Positions 16,278-25,416 of a stretch of DNA of 64,000 nucleotides are shown piece by piece. The position numbers and the translations under genes were made by a program. Below the pieces are notes generated by a model. It was not told the origin of the DNA. It saw only the letters and a program-made list of their open reading frames with translations, and searched no databases. The DNA is taken from contig JASNYH010000003.1 in assembly GCA_048500255.1 (NCBI GenBank), positions 372,001-436,000 on the forward strand. The letters run 5' to 3'. The DNA is from JAMHWF01 sp048500255. GTDB taxonomy: Bacteria; Pseudomonadota; Gammaproteobacteria; Burkholderiales; Burkholderiaceae_C. Numbering within the stretch: the stretch's first letter is position 1; every line of letters begins with the position of its first letter.

Positions 16278-16867
16278 TCGTCGTCTTCCTTCATGCCCTT
16301 GGGCTTGTGGTGCGCGATCCCCTTGTGGCAGTCGATGCAGGTCTCGCTGTTCTTGACGGCCAGCTCGTGCGACCTCTTGGCGCGCGGCTTCTGCTTCTCG
16401 GTATCCATGCTGGCCAGCGTGTGGCAGTTGCGGCACTCGAGCGAGTCATTGGCCTTCATGCGTGCCCACTCGCGCTCGGCGAGCTGCAGCCGCTTGGCCT
16501 CGAACTTCTCGCGCGTGTCGATCGTGCCCGTCAGCTTGCCCCACAACTCGCGCGAGGCCTGGACCTTGCGAAGCATCTTGGGTCCCCATTCCTTGGGGAC
16601 GTGGCAATCGGCGCACACGGCGCGCACGCCGGTGCGGTTGGTGTAGTGGATCGTATTGTCGGAGTACTCTTTGTAGACGTTGTTGCGCATCTCGTGGCAA
16701 CCGATGCAGAACGCCTCCTTGTTGGTGGCCTCGACCACCGTGTTGAAGCCGCCCCACAGGATCACGCCCGCGGCGATGCCCACGAGCAGCAGCGACAGCA
16801 CCGAGACGCTCGAGCTCGGCCGGCGCAGCCGGGCGAACCAGCCGTTGCCGGAGTTCTTCTGATTCAC
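16274..16867 (-). CDS. nirT: NapC/NirT family tetraheme cytochrome c, quinol dehydrogenase
   Basis: This 197-residue protein has a single N-terminal membrane anchor (about residues 20-40, SVLSLLLVGIAAGVILWGG) and four CXXCH hemes (CIGCH, CADCH, CRNCH, CIDCH). NapC/NirT proteins oxidise quinol and reduce periplasmic reductases. I prefer the GTG at 16867 because GAGGAG is nine bases upstream and the protein then has the family length. An ATG at 16921 would add 18 non-conserved residues. The gene is directly downstream of nirS, so NirT is the likely name. Because the nap operon here has no napC, it could also serve Nap. Confidence 0.92.
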   Translation of the reverse strand: MNQKNSGNGWFARLRRPSSSVSVLSLLLVGIAAGVILWGGFNTVVEATNKEAFCIGCHEMRNNVYKEYSDNTIHYTNRTGVRAVCADCHVPKEWGPKMLRKVQASRELWGKLTGTIDTREKFEAKRLQLAEREWARMKANDSLECRNCHTLASMDTEKQKPRAKRSHELAVKNSETCIDCHKGIAHHKPKGMKEDDE

Positions 16868-16938
16868 GTTCGGACTCCTCGGAGCCGGGCCGCGTGCCGC
16901 GGCGACGATGCGCCGCGGCACGGGCCGGACCGGTCAGA

Positions 16939-18627
16939 TCAGTAGATGTCGTGCTGCGTGTTCCAGACGTTGAACTTGCCCGTCGGCGTGATCATCTTGG
17001 GATCGGTGATCACCTTCTTGAGCTTGAGCGTCTTGTCGTCGTAGATCACGATGGCCGACTGGTCGGTCTTGCCGCCCCACAGCGAGATCCACACCTCGGT
17101 GCCGTCCTGGCTGAACTCCTGGTGTACCGCACGGCGCAGCGCCTTGGTCTGCGGCAGGCCGGAGTCCTTGGCCACGTCGATCTTCACCGGCGGCTTGGAC
17201 AGGTCCCTGATGTCGAACACGTAGTTGACCTCGGCGTTCTCGCGCTCGGGGTTCATCGGCATGTCGGCCCACAGGTGGTTGGACTTCGGGTGCGTCTTGA
17301 CGAACAGGTTGCCCGCACCCGGCATCTTCAGCTCCTGGACGACCTTCCAGTTGTACTGCTTGTACTTGGCGTGCTCCTTCTTGTCGGACGCGGTCGAGAT
17401 CAGCGACACGGCCGCGCCGCCCAGATGGCCCGTGGCCCACACCGGCCCGAACTTCGGGTGCATGAAGTTGGCGCCGCGACCCGGGTGCGGGATCTTCGCG
17501 GTGTCGATCAGCGCGGCCAGCTTGCCGGTCTTGGTGTCGACCGCGGCAATCTTGTTCGATGCGTTGGCGGCAACCATGAAGTAACGCTTGGACGCGTCCC
17601 AGCCGCCGTCGTGCAGGAACTTGGCCGACTCGATCGTCGTCGTCTTCAAATTCTTGATGTCGCTGTAGTCGACGAGCAGGATCTGCCCCGTCTCCTTGAT
17701 GTTGATGACCCATTCGGGCTTGATCTGCGACGACACGATCGACGCGACGCGCGGCTCGGGGTGGTACTCGCCGTCGACCGTCATGCCGCGCGTGCCCACG
17801 ATCTTCAGCGGCTTGAGCGTGTCGCCCTCCATGATCGAGTACTGGGGCGGCCAGTAGGTACCGCCGACCAGGTACTTGTCTTCGAAGCCCTTGAACTTCG
17901 AGGTGTCGACGGAGCGCGCATCGGAGCCCATGCGGATCGTGGCCACCGTGGTGGGCTCCTCGAACCACATGTCGATCAGCGTGACGAGACCGTCACGACC
18001 CACCGTGTAGACGTAGCGGCCCGAAGCCGACAGACGCGAGATGTGCACCGCGTAGCCCGTCTTCAGGATCTTCCAGATCTTCTTGGTGTCGCCGTCGATC
18101 AGCGCCAGCTCGCCCGTGTCGCGCAGCGTGACCGCGAAGACGTTCTTCAGGTTGATCTTGGACAGCTGCTTCTTCGGACGCTGGTCGACCGGAACGATCA
18201 GCTTCCACGAGTCCTGCATGTCCTTGAGGCTGAACTCGGGCGGGACATCCGGCTTCTGCTGGATGTAGCGCGCCATGATGTCGATCTCCTCCTTGGTGAG
18301 GATGTCGTCGTAGTTCACCATGCCGCCTTCGGTGCCCAGCGCGATGATCTTGTCCAGGCGCGCCGTGCCCAGCTTGAGCGTGCCGCCTTCCTGCATCGTG
18401 CCGTCGGGCAGCTTCTTGGCCCAGTGCGGCTCGAGGTTCTTGCCGGTGGCTCCCTTGCGCAGCACGCCGTGACAGCCGGCGCAACGCTCGAAGTAGATCT
18501 TCTTGCCGATCTCGAGCTCGGCCGCCGTCATCGCGGGCGGCGCGGCGGTTTGCTGCTGCGCCTGTGCTCCGACCGCCAGCGTGGCAGCCAGCGCCGCAGC
18601 GAGCCGGGACAGTTGGGGAGTGATCAT
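16939..18627 (-). CDS. nirS: cytochrome cd1 nitrite reductase, copy 1 (P. stutzeri-like)
   Basis: The 562-residue periplasmic enzyme reduces nitrite to NO. After a signal peptide (1-23) comes a cytochrome c domain (Cys49, Cys52, His53) and an eight-bladed d1-heme propeller. Conserved d1 residues are present in TGYAVHISR, VDGEYHPEPRVASI and the GRGANFMHPKFGPVWATGHLG segment. Wording such as KGATGKNLEPHW and EGGMVNYDDILTKEEI matches the P. stutzeri type of NirS. This copy is followed by nirT and a NirB-like cytochrome, as in P. stutzeri. A second, differently built NirS lies at 51394. Heme d1 genes for both are at 44851-51389. A GGAG ribosome binding site precedes the ATG. Confidence 0.95.
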   Translation of the reverse strand: MITPQLSRLAAALAATLAVGAQAQQQTAAPPAMTAAELEIGKKIYFERCAGCHGVLRKGATGKNLEPHWAKKLPDGTMQEGGTLKLGTARLDKIIALGTEGGMVNYDDILTKEEIDIMARYIQQKPDVPPEFSLKDMQDSWKLIVPVDQRPKKQLSKINLKNVFAVTLRDTGELALIDGDTKKIWKILKTGYAVHISRLSASGRYVYTVGRDGLVTLIDMWFEEPTTVATIRMGSDARSVDTSKFKGFEDKYLVGGTYWPPQYSIMEGDTLKPLKIVGTRGMTVDGEYHPEPRVASIVSSQIKPEWVINIKETGQILLVDYSDIKNLKTTTIESAKFLHDGGWDASKRYFMVAANASNKIAAVDTKTGKLAALIDTAKIPHPGRGANFMHPKFGPVWATGHLGGAAVSLISTASDKKEHAKYKQYNWKVVQELKMPGAGNLFVKTHPKSNHLWADMPMNPERENAEVNYVFDIRDLSKPPVKIDVAKDSGLPQTKALRRAVHQEFSQDGTEVWISLWGGKTDQSAIVIYDDKTLKLKKVITDPKMITPTGKFNVWNTQHDIY

Positions 18628-18778
18628 GAGTTGCGCTCCACTTCTGGCCGCGTTCCTGCATGCGGCCTCGCAGCACGTTCGCCGTCGAGCGACTGCTCTT
18701 GATCGACGGGCTCGGCGGGGGGCTGCTGTTCCTCGCCTCGAGCGGGCGCAATCGTCCGACCGCGCACATCCACGCGGC

Positions 18779-18792
18779 TTGCGCTGCATCAA
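18779..18792. promoter_or_regulatory. DNR/FNR-type box (nirS side)
   Basis: TTGCGCTGCATCAA matches TTGAT-N4-ATCAA at 8 of 10 positions, centred about 158 bases upstream of nirS copy 1. The same TTGCGCT core occurs upstream of nosZ (44734). Confidence 0.5.
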
Positions 18793-18857
18793 GCGCGACG
18801 AGGCGCGACGCCGATGTTGTCGCCTGGGCGACTGGTCATAGCGCGAACGACATGGAC

Positions 18858-18871
18858 TTGCGCCACGTCAA
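18858..18871. promoter_or_regulatory. DNR/FNR-type box (nap side)
   Basis: TTGCGCCACGTCAA keeps the outer TTG...CAA and spacing of the consensus (7 of 10) and is centred about 66 bases upstream of the napD start codon. Confidence 0.4.
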
Positions 18872-18930
18872 GTTTTGGGGTGCGGGCCGAACCTACGATC
18901 CCCTCGTTTCCCCGGAGTCACAGCAGTACC

Positions 18931-19182
18931 GTGAACATCTCCAGCCTCGTCGTCGACGTGCGCCCCGAGCGGCGCATCGAGGTCAGGGAAACATTGCGAT
19001 GCTGGCCGGGCGTCGACGTTCACGACAGCGCCGCCGACGACGGCCGCCTCGTCGTCACGATCGACGCCGACGGCGACAGCGCCCCCACCGATACCTTCGA
19101 TCGCATCGCCGCACTCGCCGGCGTGATGTCGGTCGCCCTCGTCTACCACTACCTCGAACCCGAGCCCGAACAGGAGGCCTGA
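18931..19182 (+). CDS. napD: NapD, Tat-proofreading chaperone for NapA
   Basis: The 83-residue cytoplasmic protein begins VNISSLVVDVRPERR and ends ALVYHYLEPEPE, both typical of NapD. It has the ferredoxin-like fold that binds the NapA twin-arginine signal peptide. The start is a GTG; an upstream extension in frame is not conserved. A CCGGAG lies 14 bases before it, which is longer than ideal. Only one base separates its stop from the napA start, so they are translationally linked. Confidence 0.9.
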   Translation: MNISSLVVDVRPERRIEVRETLRCWPGVDVHDSAADDGRLVVTIDADGDSAPTDTFDRIAALAGVMSVALVYHYLEPEPEQEA

Positions 19183-19183
19183 C

Positions 19184-21727
19184 ATGGCACTGACGCGACG
19201 TGAGTTCATCAAGCGCGAGGCCGCCGCTGCGGCCGCCGCGAGCGCCGGCATCACACTGGTCGCCGACGCCAACGCGCAGGCTGCGCCCGGCGCCGACGGC
19301 GTGCGCTGGGACAAGGGGGTGTGCCGCTACTGCGGCACCGGCTGCGGCGTGCTCGTCGGCGTGAAGGACGGGCGCATCGTCGCCACGCAGGGCGATCCCG
19401 ACGCGCCGGTCAACAAGGGCCTGAACTGCGTCAAGGGCTACTTCCTCGCCAAGATCCAGTACACGCAGGACCGCCTCACGACGCCGCTGCTGCGCATGAA
19501 GGACGGCAAGTACGACAAGAACGGCGAGTTCGCGCCGGTGTCGTGGAAGCAGGCCTTCGACATCATGGAAGAGAAGTGCAAGGCGACGCTCAAGGCCAAG
19601 GGCCCGACGGCGGTCGGCATGTTCGGCTCCGGCCAGTGGACGATCTGGGAGGGCTACGCCGCCAACAAGCTGTTCAAGGCGGGCTTTCGCAGCAACAACC
19701 TCGACCCCAACGCGCGCCACTGCATGGCCAGTGCCGTGTTCGGCTTCATGCGCACCTTCGGCGCCGACGAGCCGATGGGCTGCTACGACGACGCCGAGCA
19801 CGCCGACGCCTTCGTGCTGTGGGGCAGCAACATGGCCGAGATGCACCCCATCCTGTGGAGCCGCATCACGAACCGGCGCCTCAGCGCGCCGCACGTCAAG
19901 GTGCATGTGCTGTCGACGTTCTCGCACCGCTCGTGCGAGGTGGCCGACGCGGAACTGATCTTCAGGCCGCAGACCGACCTGGCGATCCTCAACTACATCT
20001 GCAACCACATCATCCAGTCGGGGCAGGTCAACGAGGACTTCGTCAAGAAGCACGTCACCTTCCACAAGGGAGTGACCGACATCGGCTACGGCCTGCGCCC
20101 GAACCACCCGCTCGAGGTCGCCGCAGGCAACAACGGCTATGCGACGGCCGACGGCAAGGTCAAGGGCAATCCGATGGCCAGCTCGCCGATCACGTTCGAC
20201 GAGTTCAAGCAGTTCGTCTCGACCTACTCGCTCGACTACACGTCGCAGCTCTCGGGCGTGCCCAAGGACAAGCTCGAGGCGCTGGCCAGGCTGTATGCCG
20301 ACCCGAAGACCAAGGTCACGTCGTACTGGACGATGGGCTTCAACCAGCACACGCGAGGCACCTGGGTCAACAACATGATCTACAACGTCCACCTGCTGGT
20401 GGGCAAGATCAGCGAGCCCGGCAACAGCCCCTTCAGCCTCACCGGCCAACCCAGCGCCTGCGGCACGGCGCGCGAGGCGGGCACCTTCGCGCACCGCCTG
20501 CCGGCCGACATGGTCGTGATGAACCCGCAGCACCGCGAAGCGGCCGAGAAGATCTGGAACGTGCCCGCCGGCACGATCCGGGGCGAGGCCGGCTACCACG
20601 CCGTGCTGCAGGACCGCATGTTGAAGGACGGCAAGCTCAACTTCTACTGGACGACGACGACCAACAACATGCAGGCGGGGCCGAACATCAACGGCGAACG
20701 CTATCCGGGCTTCCGCAACCCCGAAAACTTCATCGTCGTCTCCGATGCCTACCCGACGGTGACGGCGCTGGCCGCCGACCTGATCCTGCCGTCGGCGATG
20801 TGGATGGAGAAGGAAGGCGCCTACGGCAACGCCGAGCGGCGCGGCCAGTTCTGGCGCCAGCAGGTCAAGGCGCCGGGCGAGGCCAGGAGCGACCTGTGGC
20901 AGTACGTCGAGTTCAGCAAGCGCTTCAAGACGGAAGAAGTCTGGCCCGCCGAGCTGCTCGACAAGAACCCGCAGTACAAGGGCAAGACGCTCTACGAGGT
21001 GCTGTACGCGAACGGCACGGTCGACAAGTTCCCGAAGGCCGAGGCGGCCAGGGTCAACGCTCACGCCTGGGCCGGCTACACCAACGACGAGACCGAGGCG
21101 TTCGGCTTCTATCTGCAGAAGGGCCTGTTCGAGGAGTACCGCAAGTTCGGCCTCGGCAAGGCCAAGGACCTGGGTGAGTTCGACCACTACCACCGCGTGC
21201 GCGGCCTGCGCTGGCCGGTCGTCAACGGCAAGGAAACGCTGTGGCGCTATCGCGAGGGCTACGACCCCTACATCAAGGCCGGCGAGGGACTGCGCTTCTA
21301 CGGCAAGCCCGACGGCAAGGCGACGATCTTCGCGCTGCCCTACCAGCCGGCGGCCGAGCAGCCCGACGCGCAGTACGACTTGTGGCTGTGCACCGGCCGC
21401 GTGCTCGAGCACTGGCACACCGGCACGATGACGCGGCGCGTGCCCGAGCTGTACCGCAGCTTCCCCGATGCCGTGGTGTGGATGCATCCGAAGGACGCCG
21501 AGAAGCGCGGCTTGAAGCACGGCGACCCGGTCAAGGTCGCCAGCCGCCGCGGCGAGGTGGCGCTGCGCGTCAACACGCGCGGCCGCAACCGCGTGCCCGA
21601 AGGCCTCGTCTTCATGCCGTTCTTCGACGAGCACCGGCTGGCCAACAAGCTCACGCTCGACGCCACCTGCCCGATCTCGAAAGAGACGGACTTCAAGAAG
21701 TGCGCGGTGCGCGTGACCAAGGCCTGA
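19184..21727 (+). CDS. napA: periplasmic nitrate reductase catalytic subunit
   Basis: The 847-residue molybdenum enzyme reduces nitrate to nitrite in the periplasm. It has a Tat signal TRREFIKRE (residues 4-12), the N-terminal [4Fe-4S] cluster Cys47, Cys50, Cys54 and Cys82, and Cys180 (ARHCMASAV) as molybdenum ligand with bis-MGD. Length and motifs match the NapA subgroup of DMSO reductases, with the C-terminal molybdopterin-binding barrel (LCTGRVLEHWHTGTMTRR). It follows napD by one base and leads the napGHB genes. Confidence 0.97.
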   Translation: MALTRREFIKREAAAAAAASAGITLVADANAQAAPGADGVRWDKGVCRYCGTGCGVLVGVKDGRIVATQGDPDAPVNKGLNCVKGYFLAKIQYTQDRLTTPLLRMKDGKYDKNGEFAPVSWKQAFDIMEEKCKATLKAKGPTAVGMFGSGQWTIWEGYAANKLFKAGFRSNNLDPNARHCMASAVFGFMRTFGADEPMGCYDDAEHADAFVLWGSNMAEMHPILWSRITNRRLSAPHVKVHVLSTFSHRSCEVADAELIFRPQTDLAILNYICNHIIQSGQVNEDFVKKHVTFHKGVTDIGYGLRPNHPLEVAAGNNGYATADGKVKGNPMASSPITFDEFKQFVSTYSLDYTSQLSGVPKDKLEALARLYADPKTKVTSYWTMGFNQHTRGTWVNNMIYNVHLLVGKISEPGNSPFSLTGQPSACGTAREAGTFAHRLPADMVVMNPQHREAAEKIWNVPAGTIRGEAGYHAVLQDRMLKDGKLNFYWTTTTNNMQAGPNINGERYPGFRNPENFIVVSDAYPTVTALAADLILPSAMWMEKEGAYGNAERRGQFWRQQVKAPGEARSDLWQYVEFSKRFKTEEVWPAELLDKNPQYKGKTLYEVLYANGTVDKFPKAEAARVNAHAWAGYTNDETEAFGFYLQKGLFEEYRKFGLGKAKDLGEFDHYHRVRGLRWPVVNGKETLWRYREGYDPYIKAGEGLRFYGKPDGKATIFALPYQPAAEQPDAQYDLWLCTGRVLEHWHTGTMTRRVPELYRSFPDAVVWMHPKDAEKRGLKHGDPVKVASRRGEVALRVNTRGRNRVPEGLVFMPFFDEHRLANKLTLDATCPISKETDFKKCAVRVTKA

Positions 21728-21766
21728 CGACGACTGCAGAAGCGAACGGCGCAGCAGGGAGGCGGT

Positions 21767-22666
21767 GTGGCAGCGGGCAAGGGCAGTGCAGCGACGGCGG
21801 CAGCGGGCGACGCGGCCGCCGCCGTGCGCGCACGCGAGAGGCGCCAGTTCCTGATCGACGGCGCGCGGCTCGCCTGCGGGGTCGGCGTCGCCGGCCTCGG
21901 GCTGGCGCTGCACGCGCGCCAGGCGCGCGCGCTGCCGCCGCTGGCGCTGCGCCCGCCGGGCGCGCTCGCCGAGGCCGAGTTCCAAGCGGCCTGCGTGCGC
22001 TGCGGCCTGTGCGTGCGCGACTGCCCCTACGACATCCTCAGCCTCGCATCGCTCGGCGAGCCGGTCGCGCTGGGCACGCCGTTCTTCGTCGCGCGCGACA
22101 AGCCCTGCGAGATGTGCGAGGACCTGCCCTGCGTCAAGGCCTGCCCGACCGGCGCGCTCGACCACGCGCTGACCGACGTGAACGAGTCGCGCATGGGGTT
22201 GGCGGTCCTCATCGACCAGGAGAACTGTCTCAACTTCCTCGGCCTGCGCTGCGAGATCTGCCATCGCGCCTGCCCGCTGATCGACAAGGCGATCACGCTC
22301 GAGCAGCGCATCAACATGCGCACCGGCAAGCACGCCGAGTTCATCCCGACGGTGCACTCCGACGCCTGCACCGGCTGCGGGCGCTGCGAGAAGGCGTGCC
22401 CGCTGCCGGTGGCCGCCATCAAGGTCTATGCGCGCGACCTCGCCAAGGGCGAGCCGGGCCAGCACTATCGGCTCGGCTGGGTCGAGAAGGACAAGGCCGG
22501 CGAGAGCCTCGTCGCGCCCGATCCCGAGCACCGCTACAACCTGCCCGAGGGCCTGCGCTACGAGCCGGGCCGCGGGCTGATCCGTGAGGCCGCGCCGGCG
22601 GCCTCGGCGCCCGGCGCGGCGCCGGCGCCGGCCGCGCCGCGCGCGCTGCGGGGAGACCGGCTGTGA
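21767..22666 (+). CDS. napG: NapG, periplasmic ferredoxin-type subunit of quinol dehydrogenase
   Basis: This 299-residue protein has a Tat-like signal (RERRQFLIDGARLACG) and four [4Fe-4S] motifs: CVRCGLCVRDCP, CEMCEDLPCVKACP, CEICHRACP and CTGCGRCEKACP. NapG passes electrons from the membrane partner NapH towards NapB/NapC. The start is a GTG preceded by GGGAGG at good spacing, 39 bases after napA. A long low-complexity Ala/Pro tail is present. Its stop and the napH start overlap as GTGA. Confidence 0.92.
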   Translation: MAAGKGSAATAAAGDAAAAVRARERRQFLIDGARLACGVGVAGLGLALHARQARALPPLALRPPGALAEAEFQAACVRCGLCVRDCPYDILSLASLGEPVALGTPFFVARDKPCEMCEDLPCVKACPTGALDHALTDVNESRMGLAVLIDQENCLNFLGLRCEICHRACPLIDKAITLEQRINMRTGKHAEFIPTVHSDACTGCGRCEKACPLPVAAIKVYARDLAKGEPGQHYRLGWVEKDKAGESLVAPDPEHRYNLPEGLRYEPGRGLIREAAPAASAPGAAPAPAAPRALRGDRL

Positions 22667-23571
22667 AGGCCGGCGTGCGCCCCGGGGCCGAGGCCGTCGC
22701 GGCCAAGGGCTGGCTCGCTGCGCACCGCTGGCTGCTGCTGCGCCGCGTGTCGCAGGCGGCGGTGCTGCTGCTCTTTCTCGTTGGTCCGTGGTTCGGCTGG
22801 TGGATCGTCAAGGGCAACCTCGCGTCGAGCCTGACGCTGGGCGTGCTGCCGCTCACCGACCCCTACGTGTTCCTGCAGTCGCTCGTCGCCGGCCACGCGC
22901 CGCTGCGCACGGCGGCGATCGGCGCCGCCATCGTGCTGGCGTTCTACTGGCTCGTCGGCGGGCGCGTCTACTGCTCGTGGGTCTGCCCCGTCAATGCCGT
23001 CACCGACGGCGCGGCCTGGCTGCGCATGCGGCTCGGGCTGCGCAGTCTGTCGCGGCTGTCGCGGCGTGCGCGCTACGGCGTGCTGGTGATGACGCTGGTC
23101 GTCGCCTTCGCCACCGGCAGCATCGCGTGGGAGCTGGTCAATCCGGTGTCGATGCTGCAGCGCGCGCTCATCTTCGGCGGCGTGACGGCGTGGGGCCTGG
23201 TCGCCGCGGTGTTCCTGTTCGACCTCTTCGTCGTGCCGCGCGGCTGGTGCAGCCACCTCTGCCCGGTGGGCGCGTTCTACAGCCTGCCGGCGCGCTGGAG
23301 CCCGCTGCGCATCGTCGCGGCGCGCCGCGAGAAGTGCAACGACTGCGCCGACTGCTATGCCGTGTGCCCCGAGCCGCTCGTCATCAAGCCGGCGCTCAAG
23401 GGCGTGGGCGGCGCCGGCCCGGTGATCGTGTCGCCCAACTGCACCAACTGCGGCCGCTGCATCGACGTCTGCTCGAAGAACGTCTTCGAGTTCGGCCTGC
23501 GCACACGCAACGCCGGCGCCGCCGCCGTGGCTTCTGCCTCCGCCGCCGCGCCGCGCTCGTCCTGTGATTGA
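22663..23571 (+). CDS. napH: NapH, membrane ferredoxin-type quinol dehydrogenase subunit
   Basis: This 302-residue protein has four membrane helices. The cytoplasmic CX3CP motifs (CSWVCP, CSHLCP) are those thought to help quinol oxidation, and two [4Fe-4S] motifs (CNDCADCYAVCP, CTNCGRCIDVCS) lie at the C-terminus. NapGH can replace or add to NapC as quinol dehydrogenase. Since napC is absent from this operon, NapGH is likely the main route into NapAB. GTG start overlapping the napG stop by four bases. Confidence 0.93.
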   Translation: MKAGVRPGAEAVAAKGWLAAHRWLLLRRVSQAAVLLLFLVGPWFGWWIVKGNLASSLTLGVLPLTDPYVFLQSLVAGHAPLRTAAIGAAIVLAFYWLVGGRVYCSWVCPVNAVTDGAAWLRMRLGLRSLSRLSRRARYGVLVMTLVVAFATGSIAWELVNPVSMLQRALIFGGVTAWGLVAAVFLFDLFVVPRGWCSHLCPVGAFYSLPARWSPLRIVAARREKCNDCADCYAVCPEPLVIKPALKGVGGAGPVIVSPNCTNCGRCIDVCSKNVFEFGLRTRNAGAAAVASASAAAPRSSCD

Positions 23572-23615
23572 CTGACCCGACACCGACCCCTCGAACCACG
23601 AGAAAGGAAGCGACG

Positions 23616-24062
23616 ATGAAGCTGATGACCAAAGCGGTGCTGACGGCCGCGATCGCCGCCGGCTTCCTCGGCTGCGCCCAGTTCGCCGGCGTCAACTCGC
23701 TGCGCGGCAGCGATGCCGCGACGGCCGACCAGGCGCCCGAAGCCGTGCTGGCCTATGCCGGCAAGCGGCCCGGATCGGGCGCGCCGATCGCGCGCACGTT
23801 CAAGGAGCAGCCGCCGCTGATTCCCCACGCCATCGACAACTTCGACGAGATCACCGTCACCGAGAACCAGTGCCTCGAGTGCCACAGCCGCGAGAAGGCG
23901 GCCGAGAAGAAAGCACCGCAGGTGGCCGACTCGCACATGGCGGGCCGTGCCGGCGCGCTGCGTATGGACCGCTACCAGTGCAACACCTGCCACGTGCCGC
24001 AGGTCGACGCCAAGCCGCTGGTGGTCAACACATTCGTCGGCACGCCGGTGCCGCAGCGTTGA
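23616..24062 (+). CDS. napB: NapB, di-heme cytochrome c subunit of nitrate reductase
   Basis: The 148-residue precursor has two heme c sites, Cys86/Cys89/His90 (CLECH) and Cys122/Cys125/His126 (CNTCH). Candidate sixth ligands are His71 (IPHAIDNF) and His107 (DSHMAG). This is the standard NapB pattern. The ATG at 23616 was chosen over an upstream one because GAAAGGAAG precedes it. The signal sequence ends in GFLGCAQFAG with a possible lipobox Cys20, so it might be a lipoprotein; usual NapB is soluble. Confidence 0.93.
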   Translation: MKLMTKAVLTAAIAAGFLGCAQFAGVNSLRGSDAATADQAPEAVLAYAGKRPGSGAPIARTFKEQPPLIPHAIDNFDEITVTENQCLECHSREKAAEKKAPQVADSHMAGRAGALRMDRYQCNTCHVPQVDAKPLVVNTFVGTPVPQR

Positions 24063-24157
24063 CGGCGGCGACGGTCACAGCGACGTCGGCGCCGTCGCCG
24101 ATCGCGGGTTCCATCGCACGGCGCGCGCGGCGGTTGCGGCTCGCGTGTGACGGTGCC

Positions 24158-24850
24158 GTGCGCGGCCTGCTCGCGCAGTCGCTGCTCGCGCTGGCCGCCG
24201 CCGCGTTCGTCGGCAGCCCGGCGCAGGCGCAGAACCTCGAGCGCGGCAAGGAGATCAACGCCACCTGCGCCGGCTGCCACGGCGAGTTCGGCCAGGGCGG
24301 CAAGCGCGGCGAGTATCCGCGCCTGGCCGGCCAGCGCCGCGCCCACCTCGAGGACCAGCTGCGCGCGTTTCGCAAGCGCACACGCATCAACATCCCGATG
24401 TATCCGTATACGCAGGAGCGCGAGCTGTCGGACGCCGACATCGAGGACGTGTCGGCCTATCTCGCCTCGATCGAGCTGCCGACGGCCTGGCCCGAGTTCA
24501 AGCCCGGCGACGACGCGCTGACGCGGCTGACCATGACGGAGCGCGTGATGATCATTCCGCGCGCGCCGGGCGACCTCGACAACGGCGGGCGCATCTACCA
24601 GAAGGAATGCGCGTCGTGCCATGCGCGCGACGGCATGGGCCGCGGCAAGTTTCCGCGCCTCGTCGGCCAGTACACGGCCTACCTGAAGAAGCAGATGGAC
24701 GCCTTCGTCAAGGGCGAGCGGCCGCACGACGAGGTCGAGGTCAAGGGCATCCTGAACCAGCTGCGCGAGCAGGACCTCGACGACGTGCTCGCATACTTGA
24801 CGCTGATCCAGCACGGCGTGCCGCAGCAGGCGCAGACTGCGAAGCCATGA
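24158..24850 (+). CDS. exported di-heme cytochrome c (c4-like)
   Basis: From the GTG at 24158 the product is 230 residues with a good signal peptide (MRGLLAQSLLALAAAAFVGSP ending in AQA). It has two c-type domains with CAGCHGEFGQGG and CASCHARDGMGRGKFPRLVGQ. Duplicated CXXCH domains with the PRLAGQ/PRLVGQ motif are typical of cytochrome c4/c553 relatives. A TTG at 24059, overlapping the napB stop, would give a longer N-terminus and cannot be ruled out. It probably shuttles electrons to Nap, NirS or Nos. The stop overlaps the ankyrin gene as ATGA. Confidence 0.85.
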   Translation: MRGLLAQSLLALAAAAFVGSPAQAQNLERGKEINATCAGCHGEFGQGGKRGEYPRLAGQRRAHLEDQLRAFRKRTRINIPMYPYTQERELSDADIEDVSAYLASIELPTAWPEFKPGDDALTRLTMTERVMIIPRAPGDLDNGGRIYQKECASCHARDGMGRGKFPRLVGQYTAYLKKQMDAFVKGERPHDEVEVKGILNQLREQDLDDVLAYLTLIQHGVPQQAQTAKP

Positions 24851-25416
24851 CGCAGTCCGCTCGCAACCCCTACGCCCGCTTCGTGGCCCACAGGGTGGTC
24901 GCCACGGTGCTCGCTGCTGCTGCGGCCGGCATCGTCGCCGCCGCGCCGGCCGGTGCGCCGGCGCACTCGGCGGCGCCGCGGCATGCCGTCGCCGCAGCCG
25001 GCCAGCACGAGCGCCCGATCCACGACGCCGCGCGCGCCGGCGCGCAGGCCGACATCGAGCGCATCCTCGCCGCCGACGCGTCGCAGCGCGACGCGCGCAC
25101 GGCGCTGGGTGCCACGCCGCTGCATCACGCGGCGATGAATCTCGACCCCGGGCCGCTGAAGGCCCTGATCGCCGCCGGCGCCGATCCGAACGCGCGCGAT
25201 GCCGAAGGCCGCACACCGCTGCACATGGCGGCGTTCTCGACGCGCACCGCCAACGCCAAGCTGCTGCTGCGCGCCGGCGCCGATCCGCACGCCAAGACGG
25301 ACGCCGGCCGCGACGTGCTGAGCATGGCACGCAAGGTGCGCGCCGACGAACTCGCCGGCGAGGTGTCGCTGTGGATCCTCAAGGGCTGCAAGCCGGGGAA
25401 GGCGGCGTCGTGCTGA
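24847..25416 (+). CDS. exported ankyrin-repeat protein
   Basis: The 189-residue protein has an N-terminal hydrophobic export segment (about 16-40) followed by about four ankyrin repeats, with motifs such as LGATPLHHAA, EGRTPLHMAAF and AGADPNARDAEG. It ends in a Lys/Cys-rich tail (GCKPGKAASC). Ankyrin proteins serve protein-protein contacts; no enzyme function is expected. Coupling to the cytochrome gene by ATGA and to the DUF411 gene by a 7-base overlap indicates a role in the nap-linked unit, unknown at present. Confidence 0.85.
   Translation: MTQSARNPYARFVAHRVVATVLAAAAAGIVAAAPAGAPAHSAAPRHAVAAAGQHERPIHDAARAGAQADIERILAADASQRDARTALGATPLHHAAMNLDPGPLKALIAAGADPNARDAEGRTPLHMAAFSTRTANAKLLLRAGADPHAKTDAGRDVLSMARKVRADELAGEVSLWILKGCKPGKAASC

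Larger units (their letters stand above)
18628..18930. other. divergent control region between nirS (copy 1) and napD
   Basis: This 303-base stretch has no supported gene. It contains two FNR/DNR-like dyads (18779 and 18858), one placed for nirS and one for the nap operon. No strong sigma-70 elements were identified by eye. Confidence 0.6.

Noticed and set aside
19055..22531. Minus-strand open frame of 1158 residues
   Set aside because: Antisense of napA and napG, whose motifs and ribosome binding sites are certain.
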